A stretch of 64,000 nucleotides of DNA from Arthrospiribacter ruber (GTDB lineage Bacteria > Bacteroidota > Bacteroidia > Cytophagales > Cyclobacteriaceae): contig NZ_RPHB01000002.1 of assembly GCF_019343195.1 (NCBI RefSeq), positions 1-64,000 of the forward strand. Reading direction: 5' to 3'. Numbering within the stretch: the stretch's first letter is position 1; each line of letters opens with the position of its first letter. The notes under the pieces were generated by a model. It did not search any database and was not told the DNA's origin. It saw nothing but the letters and a program-made list of their open reading frames with translations. Position numbers and translations under genes: made by a program. Shown here one piece after another: positions 19,136-27,952 of the stretch.

Positions 19136-19720
19136 TTAAGCTTCCTGATACCATTCCAAGGCCAATTTTTCAGTAGCTTTTATAAAATCATTTTTACCTG
19201 CATTATATTCAAAGTGGTGCTGAAACTCTTGTTTGGCCAATTCAATCTTTAAAGTTTGGTATTCATTTCTTTTTTTTGGATGTGCCCTTAGAAAATCTCT
19301 GAATGCAAGATGCCTTATCCATTCAGGACTGTCTTTTACCAATACATGGATATGAGTTAAAGAAAAGAACTCTTTGCCTGCAATATATTCCTCATTTAGA
19401 CCGATTACTTCAGGGACTTCAATAGGTACCAAAGGTTTCAATTTTCCAAAAAGGCGTCTTTCAGGCAAAATGGCTTCATATATTTTGAAATAGGTATAGC
19501 CATTACCGGTCATTGGACCGATCACCTGATCCAATTGCTCTTCCTGGTTAAGCCCTACCATAATATCAATTATCGGTTTTGCCATTAATCCCGCCACACT
19601 GGTACTCCCAATATGTTCTATTGCAGGAGAAAACTGCTCCAGAAGATCCTTCAATTTTTGTTTCTCGGTTAGGAATAATCCAACCCATTTTGGATTGTAA
19701 TCTTCAATAATGATTTTCAT
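19136..19720 (-). CDS. GrpB family protein (UPF0157)
   Basis: A 194-residue cytosolic protein. The beginning, MKIIIEDYNPKWVGLF, and the block EHIGSTSVAGLMAKPIIDIM are the hallmark of the GrpB/UPF0157 family, which has a nucleotidyltransferase-like fold. GSTSV and the PIIDI aspartate correspond to the polymerase-beta-like active-site motifs. The middle His/Arg-rich part (FFSLTHIHVLVKDSPEWIRH) is also conserved. Full length for the family. The substrate is unknown. No partner genes are evident. Confidence 0.88.
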   Translation of the reverse strand: MKIIIEDYNPKWVGLFLTEKQKLKDLLEQFSPAIEHIGSTSVAGLMAKPIIDIMVGLNQEEQLDQVIGPMTGNGYTYFKIYEAILPERRLFGKLKPLVPIEVPEVIGLNEEYIAGKEFFSLTHIHVLVKDSPEWIRHLAFRDFLRAHPKKRNEYQTLKIELAKQEFQHHFEYNAGKNDFIKATEKLALEWYQEA

Positions 19721-20136
19721 GCTAATTTTTTCGTTCGGGATAGCGCTTATTTAATGATTTTCAGCAAAAAGCCTCAAAAACTTTAATGGATCTACTTTTT
19801 AAATAACTTACCGGTCAGATGATAGCAGTTTTTAACCCATATTATTTATTGCTTGGTAAAGGTGTGCAATTTACAACAATGTTCTGAACGGGCTTTCTGA
19901 TGAATTGACCAATAGTAGAATTCCAACCCAAGTAAAAGTTAACCATGTAAATTACCTGGCCGGGCATTTATAAAACTCACAATATGGAATAGTACAGATT
20001 TCCTGGTTCAGAGCAGAATTTAAAAAACATAGGTGTATGAGTTAAGCTGATGAAAGTCATTTCATCCAACTCTTCAACAAGTTCACTCAGATCATCTTGG
20101 CTAAAGGTCAAAATCAAAAATTACTTCACCTTAAAT
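19721..20136. other. Intergenic region
   Basis: 416 bp between the GrpB gene and the MITE-like element. No open frame, hairpin or promoter was recognised with confidence. Confidence 0.5.
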
Positions 20137-20402
20137 AGGGCTTGCTGAAAAAGTCTCAGGTATGCCAGATTCAAAGCGGGCGAATGAAGATGTATGCTTA
20201 TACTTCGAGTGAGCCCAATGAAGAAGATGGTATGCCTGAGGCTAGCCTTAAAATTTCGAATTTTAAAATTTTAAGGAGCACGGAAATCAAACTATAACAT
20301 TGAATAAGCGTGCACCTGCTTAAAAAGAAAATACCTGACAAACGGGGTATTCATCAAAATTTAAAGCATTTATTCTTCAGTTGGCGTTTTTCAGCACGCC
20401 CT
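20137..20402 (+). mobile_element. MITE-like element, copy A (266 bp)
   Basis: The ends are imperfect inverted repeats: AGGGCTTGCTGAAAAAG on the left and, read inward from the right, AGGGCGTGCTGAAAAAC. The element is flanked by the 4-bp direct repeat AAAT on both sides, as expected for a transposition target duplication. Inside are several fold-back segments (CCTTAAAATTTCG with its complement, and CTCAGGTATGCC versus GGTATGCCTGAG). No transposase is encoded, so it must be mobilised in trans or be dead. An inverted copy is at 51091-51355. Confidence 0.85.
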
Positions 20403-20466
20403 AAATAAGTGAAGTAGTTATTTCCTATCTGTGGGTTTTAATCTGATAAGACGGCCCGTCTCGATT

Positions 20467-21441
20467 TTATTTCCACTCCAGACATTCTATGTCATTCAAC
20501 TCCGGTCCACCTCCACGGTTGGCACTTCCTGCAGCTACAAAGACTTTTCCTTTCCAATATACCACTCCTGTCCCATGTCTACCTTGGTTGAGATCAGGCA
20601 ACCTGGTCCAGGTCTCATCTCTGGTATCCAGAACCTCAACTTCAGAATGTCCCTGAACTTGTTGAATACTTTCACCATTCATCACCAGAAGATAGGGCTC
20701 ATTTCCGATACTTGAAGTCCCTCCCCTTGGTGTTGGCAGGTCTGCACTTACTGTTGACCAGCTATTGGTTTTAAAATCAAAATAATCCACTTCCGGAATG
20801 GTCAACTCCAATACTTTTCCTATTTCAGCATGAGAAGTTCTACCTCCGGCAATGTAGGCCCTATCCCCAACCAATGAGGCTGAAAAATGATCCCTTGGCC
20901 GGGGAGCATCGGGCAATACTTTCCACTCACCTGTTTTGGTATCATATTCATCAAACCAGGGAACAAATCCATTCCAGTGGCCATCAATGATGCCACAGAC
21001 CATGTAAATTTTATCTCCACGTGTAAATACCCCGGCAGATCCCCGACGTCTGCTTTCAGGGATTTCGGGTCCCTTTCTCCAGCTATTGTCTTGGGGGTTA
21101 AAAATCAAAAATTCCGGGATTGGGGTTTCATGTGGATAAGGACCTGTAAAGGCACCTAAAACGTATATCTCATTTTCGAAAGCGATAGCCTGAAAATGAT
21201 GAAATTCCATTGGGCTATCTGCAAGTATAGTCCATTCATTTGTCTCAGGGTCAAAAGCTTCCACAGGCCTTTCTCCTCTTCCACCCAGTGCGTAGAATTT
21301 CCCATTACACTCCACAAGGGAGTTTTCATGTCTTGGCACAGCTTGGTTGGCTGCCTGAAGTCTTTTCCAGTTAGCCCCAACGGATTGTGCTGAAGCTACG
21401 GATGATACAAGAATAAGAATGGTCAAAAGAAAAGGTTTCAT
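20467..21441 (-). CDS. Secreted Kelch-repeat beta-propeller protein
   Basis: A 324-residue protein with a signal peptide (about 1-18) followed by six Kelch-type repeats (FYALGGRGERPVEAFDPETN, IYVLGAFTG, IYMVCGIIDG, AYIAGGRTS, YLLVMNGES, VFVAAGSANRGGG). Six units suggest a complete propeller. There is no enzyme domain, so binding or a structural role is most likely. It is a lone gene and shows no operon partner. Confidence 0.85.
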   Translation of the reverse strand: MKPFLLTILILVSSVASAQSVGANWKRLQAANQAVPRHENSLVECNGKFYALGGRGERPVEAFDPETNEWTILADSPMEFHHFQAIAFENEIYVLGAFTGPYPHETPIPEFLIFNPQDNSWRKGPEIPESRRRGSAGVFTRGDKIYMVCGIIDGHWNGFVPWFDEYDTKTGEWKVLPDAPRPRDHFSASLVGDRAYIAGGRTSHAEIGKVLELTIPEVDYFDFKTNSWSTVSADLPTPRGGTSSIGNEPYLLVMNGESIQQVQGHSEVEVLDTRDETWTRLPDLNQGRHGTGVVYWKGKVFVAAGSANRGGGPELNDIECLEWK

Positions 21442-21806
21442 AGGTTTGTCGGTTTGCTGGAATGAACAGGAAATTTACATTTTTTAAACCAGAGTTTCAA
21501 TTTCAATCTTCAAACTTGATTTTCCTGCAGTCAAGTAAGTTGGCTTTTGAAAGGTTTATCATATTATTTATTTCAGATCAATGTATTTCAAAAGTATAGT
21601 TCTGTGTTTTCAGAAAACGACAAAAAAAAACTTCACATCCACTTAATCTGACCGGGCTAAAAAAAATAATATCTGTAAAACATGATTTACTATGTAAAAT
21701 TCAAATTACACTTTATGAAAAAACACCTATAATTAATCCCTAAAAAATTCTTTTAATACAGAAACAAATAATCTACATTTGATTAAATCACCCACTAATC
21801 GAAGGT
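21442..21806. other. Divergent intergenic region
   Basis: 365 bp between the Kelch gene and the sensor gene. It is AT-rich, with a likely sensor promoter motif at 21774-21781. Nothing else was recognised. Confidence 0.5.
21774..21781 (+). promoter_or_regulatory. Probable -7 box (TACATTTG) of the propeller sensor gene
   Basis: An exact match to TAnnTTTG, 31 bases before the ATG at 21813. The -33 region is only TTTTAA-like. Confidence 0.45.
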
Positions 21807-21812
21807 TTGAAA

Positions 21813-24488
21813 ATGATGGACAAAGCATCCTTGCTCCAAAGGATTTTATTCGTTTATTGTACCCTTTTACTAATTTCTGTCCCGCCTTCTTTTTCTCAAC
21901 AATGGAATATTGTTGAGAAAGAAACTGTTTTTGTAAGAGCTGACTGGAACAATTCCAATGAACTTCCTGTCAACACTGTTTTCAGAACTGTACAGGACCA
22001 AAAAGGTTTTGTGTGGATGGCTACAGAAGAAGGGCTTGTTCGGTTTGACGGAAGGTCATTTAAAAACTTCAACCATACCAATAATCCAGACATCCAAACT
22101 CCTACCTTCAATGACCTGACTGCTTCTCAGTCCGGAGGTGTTTATGCTGCAAATTCAAATGCTCTTGTACATGCCTCATTCAATAAACTTGAAGTCTTTA
22201 ACAGCCCAAGGGAACTAGGTCCCGTAAGGTTTACTTCTATTGCGGAGACATTTTCAGGGGAAGTTTATTTAGGAACGCAGAACGGAACGCTCTTTTTGTT
22301 TCATGAAAATGAGTTCAAGCAAGTGTATCGTCCTGACACCTTAAAAACAGGTTATATCAGGGAGCTGGAAGATTTTGGTGACCACTTATTGCTTGGAGGG
22401 ATAAATGGTTTTTTTTCATTTGATAAAAAGACAGGAAAATTCCATGAATATGAATTGCTATCAGGAAAGGATGTGAAGGCTATCCTGATAACACCTGATC
22501 GTGAGGTTTACATTGGAACACGGTTACATGGTCTTTATCTTCTAAAAAAAGGGTCTTTGACAAAATTGGAATTACCTGCTGAAGGAGATCTGGAAGAAAT
22601 CAGTGCACTGGAGTATTCTACTGTTGACAGAAGCATTTGGGTTGGAACTTCCTCTCAGGGAATTTTTAAAATAAAAGGAAAGGAAATCATTAGGCATCCT
22701 GATCTCAGCAAAAATTTAAATGAAGTCTGGGATATCTTTGAAGACGATGAAGGGGCCATATGGACCAGTGGATTGGGAATTGGAATTTCCAGATTCAGTT
22801 TATCAACTTTTGAAATCTTAGGTGAAAATTCAGGGTTAAGCCATCCCATTATTCTGGCAACAATGGAAGATAGTAAAAAAGGACTTTGGTTGGGGACTCC
22901 TGGAGGTGGGCTCAACAGAATAACTTCTACTGGAGTTCAGCACTTTACTACCAAAGAGGGGCTAAGCCATGACCTGGTTTTGAGCCTTGCCCAAAGAGAT
23001 AATGAGATTTTTATAGGCACAGGTAAGGGATTGAATAAAATCAATTTAAACACACTGAAAATTGAAAAGGGCTTTTTGGACAAGCCTGACCTTGAGGAAG
23101 GAGTTATTTATTCCCTTCTTAAAGATTCAAAAAACAATATATGGATAGGCAGCATCAATGGTACTCTTTCAAAACTTGCTCTCGATGGGAGCTTAAAGAC
23201 AGTACAATTAAATAAAGAGCTGCTGAATGCTAAAATCATTTTTGGCATGGAAGATTCCAATGGGCTACTTTGGTTTGGCACATTTGGAAATGGTTTTTTT
23301 TCAATCAATAAAAAAGAAGAAGTCATACATTTCCCTGTATATGACCTAGCACCCTCTCAGATGGTTACCGGAATTTTAGAAGATCCTGAAGGAGACTTAT
23401 GGATCAGCACACCTGATGGTCTGATTTCATTTTCAAATGGCCAGATGCATATTTTCGGAAAGAAAAACGGATTTCAGTTTGACGGGATTTTCAAAATGAT
23501 TCCTGATGATGATGGATTGGTCTGGATGAGTGGAAACCACGGGGTTCAGAGTACTTCTATAAAACAACTTATGGAGCTGAAGAAATCGAAGGATGAAAAT
23601 CACCGGATTGCGTTTAGGCTCTTTGATAAATCAGACGGTCTGATGAATAATGAATTCAATGGAGGATTTCATCCAGCCGGATGGAAGCTTTCAAGCGGAT
23701 TAATTGTCTTTCCTAGTATGGAAGGTGCAGTCATCATAAACCCAAAAAAAATCAAAGAACAGCGTTCTCTTACCCCACCGTATCTGGAATCTTTGAATTT
23801 TGAGAATCAAGAGTTGCATCTTAGTGAGGATATACATGTGCCTGCGGGAGTCAATTTTTTCAATATCAGCTACGGAAATATTGAATTCGACAAACCTAAA
23901 TCGATCCGATATACATATAGAATCAAAGAACTGGGTCCCCAGTGGATAGACAACGAAAACAGAACAAGAGCATATTTCACCGGATTGAACCCAGGGAAAT
24001 ATGAGTTTCAGGTCAAAGCCGAACAATTCGGGGTATTTTCTGAAACCACTTCATTAAGTTTTACCATAGAGGCTTATTACTATCAAACCATTTGGTTTAA
24101 AATTTTGGTCATACTATTCGTTTTCATAATGGGGTTTGGGGTTAGGACGCTGATCATAAATAAGCGAATGAAGGAAGAACTTCAGCAAAAAATCAAATTA
24201 CAGACAAATGACCTCCATGCCAAAAATGAAACTTTAATAAAGGCGATGGCCCATTTGGAAAAACACAACAGACTATTGGAAGAGGTTGCCTGGACCCAGT
24301 CCCACCAATTCAGGGGACCTCTTTCTAAAATCCTTGGGATGGTTGAAGTACTCAAGAATTATGAAAAGTTTAAACATATAGAAAAAACCAAAGCCGAAAT
24401 TTTAAATGAAATTGAAACAAGCTCTAAAGAACTTGATCAAATTCTTCGGAAATTGAATTTAAAACTCGAGGAGCATGAAGCAGAATAA
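21813..24488 (+). CDS. Propeller/Y_Y_Y sensor with DHp domain but no ATPase domain
   Basis: About 891 residues. I use ATG 21813; a TTG lies two codons upstream. A signal peptide is followed by two seven-bladed Reg_prop propellers (GFVWMATEEGLVRFDG and many LWFGT-type blades, about 30-650), a Y_Y_Y domain (about 680-745) and one membrane helix (about 765-785). A coiled coil leads into a DHp-like helix, TQSHQFRGPLSKILG, with the candidate phospho-accepting His at about 831. The protein ends about 60 residues later: the HATPase domain (N, G1, G2 boxes) is absent, with no downstream frame encoding it. The receiver gene overlaps the end by 14 bp, so the pair acts together. The ligand is presumably a glycan breakdown product, judging from related sensors. 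Confidence 0.85.
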   Translation: MMDKASLLQRILFVYCTLLLISVPPSFSQQWNIVEKETVFVRADWNNSNELPVNTVFRTVQDQKGFVWMATEEGLVRFDGRSFKNFNHTNNPDIQTPTFNDLTASQSGGVYAANSNALVHASFNKLEVFNSPRELGPVRFTSIAETFSGEVYLGTQNGTLFLFHENEFKQVYRPDTLKTGYIRELEDFGDHLLLGGINGFFSFDKKTGKFHEYELLSGKDVKAILITPDREVYIGTRLHGLYLLKKGSLTKLELPAEGDLEEISALEYSTVDRSIWVGTSSQGIFKIKGKEIIRHPDLSKNLNEVWDIFEDDEGAIWTSGLGIGISRFSLSTFEILGENSGLSHPIILATMEDSKKGLWLGTPGGGLNRITSTGVQHFTTKEGLSHDLVLSLAQRDNEIFIGTGKGLNKINLNTLKIEKGFLDKPDLEEGVIYSLLKDSKNNIWIGSINGTLSKLALDGSLKTVQLNKELLNAKIIFGMEDSNGLLWFGTFGNGFFSINKKEEVIHFPVYDLAPSQMVTGILEDPEGDLWISTPDGLISFSNGQMHIFGKKNGFQFDGIFKMIPDDDGLVWMSGNHGVQSTSIKQLMELKKSKDENHRIAFRLFDKSDGLMNNEFNGGFHPAGWKLSSGLIVFPSMEGAVIINPKKIKEQRSLTPPYLESLNFENQELHLSEDIHVPAGVNFFNISYGNIEFDKPKSIRYTYRIKELGPQWIDNENRTRAYFTGLNPGKYEFQVKAEQFGVFSETTSLSFTIEAYYYQTIWFKILVILFVFIMGFGVRTLIINKRMKEELQQKIKLQTNDLHAKNETLIKAMAHLEKHNRLLEEVAWTQSHQFRGPLSKILGMVEVLKNYEKFKHIEKTKAEILNEIETSSKELDQILRKLNLKLEEHEAE

Positions 24489-24876
24489 CGGTTCCAACAT
24501 CCCTGTCATCATAATTGATGATGAATCCGGTATATTATTTCTGCATGAATTGATGGTCGAAGAAAGCAATCTTTCAGACCAAGTATACTCTTTCAGGAAA
24601 CCTTTAGAAGGTCTGGAATTTATTAAAGAGGCTGTTCAAATCAGTAAGCGTGTCTTGGTTTTACTCGATATCAATATGCCGGAAATGACTGGATGGGAAC
24701 TGCTTGAAAAGCTGAATGAACTGAATATTACCGATCAGGTCAATGTTATCATGGTTACTTCCTCCATTCAAAAAGCAGATCGGCTGAAAAGCCAAAATTA
24801 TCCTACTGTGAAAATGTATCTTGAAAAACCCATTGATCTGGAAACGTGTCATTTGATCAAACAGTCCTTATTGTAA
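24475..24876 (+). CDS. Stand-alone response-regulator receiver protein
   Basis: A 133-residue single-domain receiver. Acidic residues D15-D16, the phospho-acceptor D65 (VLVLLDINMPEMTGWE), a Thr-Ser pair in VIMVTSS and the Lys in LEKPID are all present, so it should be phosphorylatable. It has no output domain. The start overlaps the sensor gene by 14 bp (translational coupling). It may relay phosphate to another protein or signal by protein contact. Confidence 0.92.
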   Translation: MKQNNGSNIPVIIIDDESGILFLHELMVEESNLSDQVYSFRKPLEGLEFIKEAVQISKRVLVLLDINMPEMTGWELLEKLNELNITDQVNVIMVTSSIQKADRLKSQNYPTVKMYLEKPIDLETCHLIKQSLL

Positions 24877-24969
24877 AGTGGACAAGTAAAGTCCAAATAA
24901 CTTACGTTTACAAAACAACCCTGAATTAAAAGTACAGATCAATAAAAAAGAGGCACTCCACCACTTCCA

Positions 24970-25626
24970 TTACATCATTCCTTCGTCTGCAAAGCTGAAG
25001 TAAGCATGATCTGTAAAGATGATATGGTCCAGCACGATAATGTCCAGGTGCTTCTCTGCCTCAGAGAGTTTCTGGGTCAGTCTTTTGTCCTGCTCTGATG
25101 GTTTCAAGTTTCCTGAGGGATGGTTGTGGACCAGGATCATCGAGCAGCTCTGGTTTTCCAAAGCATGTTTAAAGATCACTTTGGGGTCTGCGATGGTGCC
25201 GCATGTTCCACCTGTGCTGATCTTTACTTTTCTTATGACCTGATTGATTCTGTTAAGGAGGATGATATAGAAGTGTTCCACCAGTTCATCCAAGAGGTCT
25301 GCTTTCATGATCTGATAGATATCCGAGGAGCAGCATATCTTTATCTTCTTTTGTTCGGGCTCCCTAATTCTTCTCCTTCCCATTTCAAAAGCCAGTACCA
25401 ATGCCGTTGCTTTGGCTTCACCAATACCTCCTACCTTCATCCAGTCATGTAGGGAGTATTTGGCCAAAGCTGCCAGACTGTAGTTTTCAGCTGTCAGTAT
25501 TGCTCTTGCCTGTTCTGAGGTAATCCCAGCTATTGCAGCAATCAGGTGGTAATCGGAAAGGGCTGATCTTCCTTTAGTGTAAAGGATTTCAGTTTCTTCT
25601 CTGAGGATGTTTCTGGAAGTAGCCAT
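24970..25626 (-). CDS. radC: RadC family JAB/MPN-domain protein
   Basis: A 218-residue protein with an N-terminal helix-hairpin-helix part (LHDWMKVGGIGEAKATAL, about 55-80) and a C-terminal JAB metalloprotease-like domain. The metal motif is intact (VHNHPSGNLKPSEQD, with His-x-His and Asp). The family is called DNA repair protein RadC by history, but its activity is unproven. A partial copy lies at 592-815. This copy appears full length and starts at ATG 25624-25626. The sensor/receiver operon converges on it. Confidence 0.88.
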   Translation of the reverse strand: MATSRNILREETEILYTKGRSALSDYHLIAAIAGITSEQARAILTAENYSLAALAKYSLHDWMKVGGIGEAKATALVLAFEMGRRRIREPEQKKIKICCSSDIYQIMKADLLDELVEHFYIILLNRINQVIRKVKISTGGTCGTIADPKVIFKHALENQSCSMILVHNHPSGNLKPSEQDKRLTQKLSEAEKHLDIIVLDHIIFTDHAYFSFADEGMM

Positions 25627-25933
25627 GATCTTATTGCAGACTTTTCACTCCTTGCGCTGGAGCTTTTGTTTAGCCCCTCCCCAGGAGTCTGCAAACCACT
25701 GAATGCAAGGTGGAACGGAATAAATCCTCCTCAGAAAACACTTCCTGTTTATGCCGTAAAACCTTGATCCCTTCAGAAAACCCATCAGCCATGTGTGGTT
25801 TCAGGGCTCCTATATTTGGCTTTCAAAAGGTCGGAAGTAAAAAATTGAAATTTTAAAAAACTCTGCTCTACTACTTTCCCGAACAAAAAATAATATTTAA
25901 AATATCAACATAAAAAAGTCAATAATATTAACA
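25627..25933. other. Intergenic region between radC and the 79-residue gene
   Basis: 307 bp of divergent upstream DNA. Its right end (from about 25890) is copied at 820-890 next to the radC remnant. No promoter motif or gene was recognised. Confidence 0.5.
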
Positions 25934-26173
25934 ATGGATATTTTCGAAATACTTACACTTATGGATGAAAAAGAAATACAGGTCAACAAAAGGCTGGACA
26001 GCATCATTTCATCCAATCTGGATCCCTTTCCCTTTGAGCGGATCAATAAAGGAAAGGCACTCTTAAAGCTTATGGAAGAAATCAGGAAGTACATAGAGAC
26101 GGATCAATTGCTTCTTGCGGGAATGAAATTAAAAGAGCTGGAATACCTGGGGATAAAGATTGTGAAAAAATGA
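25934..26173 (+). CDS. Small hypothetical protein, full-length copy
   Basis: A 79-residue helical, charged protein (MDIFEILTLMDEKEIQVNKR at the start, ending KELEYLGIKIVKK). No known domain. It is the best-preserved of three copies (891-1103 shortened, 18961-19058 remnant), and it lies divergent to radC, an arrangement also kept in the remnant copy. Repeated copying together with radC suggests that the two are linked as a small module, perhaps on an old mobile segment. Function unknown. Confidence 0.55.
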   Translation: MDIFEILTLMDEKEIQVNKRLDSIISSNLDPFPFERINKGKALLKLMEEIRKYIETDQLLLAGMKLKELEYLGIKIVKK

Positions 26174-26264
26174 GCTCAAAAACCTGTAAGAATTTGATAA
26201 ATTTCACCTAGAATCGACCAGATTCTTGAGTTAAGATAAAATCAACACCCATCAATACTCCAAC

Positions 26265-26867
26265 ATGGATATTAGATCTGCCGCTGAAAAAATAATTGCA
26301 CTGAAAAATGCTGATATGGCATTGAGGAACAGGCTTATTCAAAGCAAACAGCTCCACAAGGCTTACAACAAAGAAATGGAAGCCCTGCATATAAAAAATG
26401 CAGATCAATTAAATGAAATTATTGAATCCATTGGATTTCCCAGCATGGAAAAAGTTGGGAAGGAAGCCAATGAAGCGGCCTGGTTAATTATCCAACATGC
26501 TATCAGTAAACCGGAGTTTATGAGAAAATGTATGGCCTTAATGGGCAAACAGGTGAAGCAAACTTTGGAGGAGCGAAGACAAATAGCCTATCTTATGGAC
26601 AGGATAGCTGTGTTTGAAGGAAAACCACAACTATACGGAACACAGTTCGATTGGGATGAAAAAGGACTATTAGGTCCATCCCCCCATGACGGCCTGGAAA
26701 GAGTAAATAAAAGAAGAAAATCCATTGGCTTTAATTCCTTGGAAGAACAGACCGATCTCATGCGAGATCAGGTAAAAAATGAAAACCAGATACCTCCTTC
26801 AGATTTTGAATTAAGAAAAAAGGAAATTGAATCCTGGAAGAAAACTGTAGGTTGGATAATAGATTAA
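26265..26867 (+). CDS. DUF6624 family protein
   Basis: A 200-residue soluble protein without a signal peptide. The block IGFPSMEKVGKEANEAAWLI, then IQHAISKPEFMRKC, and later the phrase GKPQLYGTQFDWDE match the DUF6624 family, which is frequent in actinobacteria and Bacteroidota and of unknown function. The C-terminal third is charged (KKEIESWKKTVGWIID). It lies 91 bp downstream of the 79-residue gene on the same strand. Confidence 0.75.
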   Translation: MDIRSAAEKIIALKNADMALRNRLIQSKQLHKAYNKEMEALHIKNADQLNEIIESIGFPSMEKVGKEANEAAWLIIQHAISKPEFMRKCMALMGKQVKQTLEERRQIAYLMDRIAVFEGKPQLYGTQFDWDEKGLLGPSPHDGLERVNKRRKSIGFNSLEEQTDLMRDQVKNENQIPPSDFELRKKEIESWKKTVGWIID

Positions 26868-27102
26868 ATAAAACTGAAGATGCAAAGCTAATGTGTTGCA
26901 TATGAATCCAGGTATCTTAAAAAAAATGCTTGTCAATTTTTCGGTGGATAGCCAAAGCTTCCTTCTATACTTTTGGAATAAAAAACATGAACAAACTAAA
27001 AGAATCAGTACTGATATTTTTTTATGCTTTTATGCAATCTAAATTGAAGAAACAGCTGATCCAAGTAATAGAAACAGGGAATTTATCTTTTATTTTCAAC
27101 TG

Positions 27103-27602
27103 ATGGAACTGAGCAAAGCTGAAATGTACCAGGCAATTTTGGAGAAGGATACTTCCTTTGAAGGTTTATTTTTCACCGCTGTCAAGACTATTGGGATTTT
27201 TTGCAAGCCCAGTTGTCCTGCCAGAAAACCAAAGATTGAAAATGTAGAATTTCTTTTTTCAAGTAAGGACTGTTTGCTGAAGGGATACCGCCCCTGCAAA
27301 GTCTGTAAACCCTTGGAACCGGTAAAGTCTATGCCATTGGAAATACGAAAACTTTTAAAGGAGATGGTAAGCAATCCTGACCTTAAAATAAATGATAGGG
27401 GATTACCTATAAAAAGCAGGCTGAAATGTTGGGAGACCCAATGGCTGTCCGTGCAGTGGCCAGTGCCAATGGGATGAACAGAATTTCCATAATTATTCCA
27501 TGTCATCGGGTCATCGGGCGTGATGGCAGGCTAACAGGCTATGGAGGAGGGATCTGGCGAAAAAAATACCTTTTGGATTTGGAGGCCGGCATTCATAAAT
27601 GA
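27103..27602 (+). pseudogene. Internally deleted ada (methylphosphotriester-DNA/O6-alkylguanine repair) gene, copy 1
   Basis: Seen: the N-terminal Ada zinc domain is complete (FFTAVKTIGIFCKPSCPARK, then GYRPCKVCKP), giving the four Cys of the metal site. Near 27411 the frame jumps, after RGLPIK, directly into [20 protein letters not shown] and the alkyl-acceptor motif IIPCHRVIG, read in another frame, to TGA 27600-27602. Most of the helix-turn-helix and the start of the transferase domain are gone. An almost identical fossil lies at 47473-47896. The upstream part from 26902 is shared too. A MITE copy follows 13 bp later. Confidence 0.85.
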
Positions 27603-27615
27603 ACAGACTTTATTT

Positions 27616-27748
27616 AGGGCGTGCTGAAAAACGCCATCTGGAGAATAAATTCTTTGCATTATGATGAATTCCAATTTAACAAGTATTTTCTTTTTAAGCA
27701 GGTGCAAGCTTATTCAATGATCCAGCTTGATTTGCGTGCTCCTGTAAA
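27616..27748 (-). mobile_element. MITE-like element, partial copy B
   Basis: It begins with the terminal repeat AGGGCGTGCTGAAAAACGCC and follows copy C (51091-51355) for about 130 bp, including the shared AAGTATTTTCTTTTTAAGCA block. It then loses similarity; the other end and any target duplication are missing. Strand is given relative to copy A. It is inserted just after the ada fossil: in the second fossil the shared sequence stops exactly where this element starts. Confidence 0.7.
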
Positions 27749-27868
27749 TCAAATAAGTGTTTAATTCAAAGAAACACAACATTGTATTCCCTAGAGAGGT
27801 GATCTCCAATACAGTCATATAGGGACAAAGATCCAGGCTTCAGAACCAGAACCCAATCCACTAATTTA

Positions 27869-27896
27869 TTTGTGGTTAAGATGTTTTGTATCTTTA
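27869..27896 (+). promoter_or_regulatory. Possible promoter of the hybrid two-component gene
   Basis: TTTG (27869-27872), a 16-base spacer, then TATCTTTA (27889-27896), one base off the TAnnTTTG -7 consensus. It lies 57 bases before the start codon. Confidence 0.35.
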
Positions 27897-27952
27897 CAAC
27901 AAGATGGGCTAATCCAGTCGTTGGTGTATTAAAAGATTAGCAGGAGTTAACA

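Noticed and set aside
20137-20402. Riboswitch or structured ncRNA interpretation of the repeat
   Set aside because: The strong folding is explained by a transposable element with terminal repeats and target duplications; it does not sit in a consistent position upstream of genes.
24970-26173. RadC plus neighbours as a phage-defence island
   Set aside because: RadC-like genes often accompany mobile elements, but no toxin, nuclease, helicase or other defence domain is present, and DUF6624 has no established defence role.
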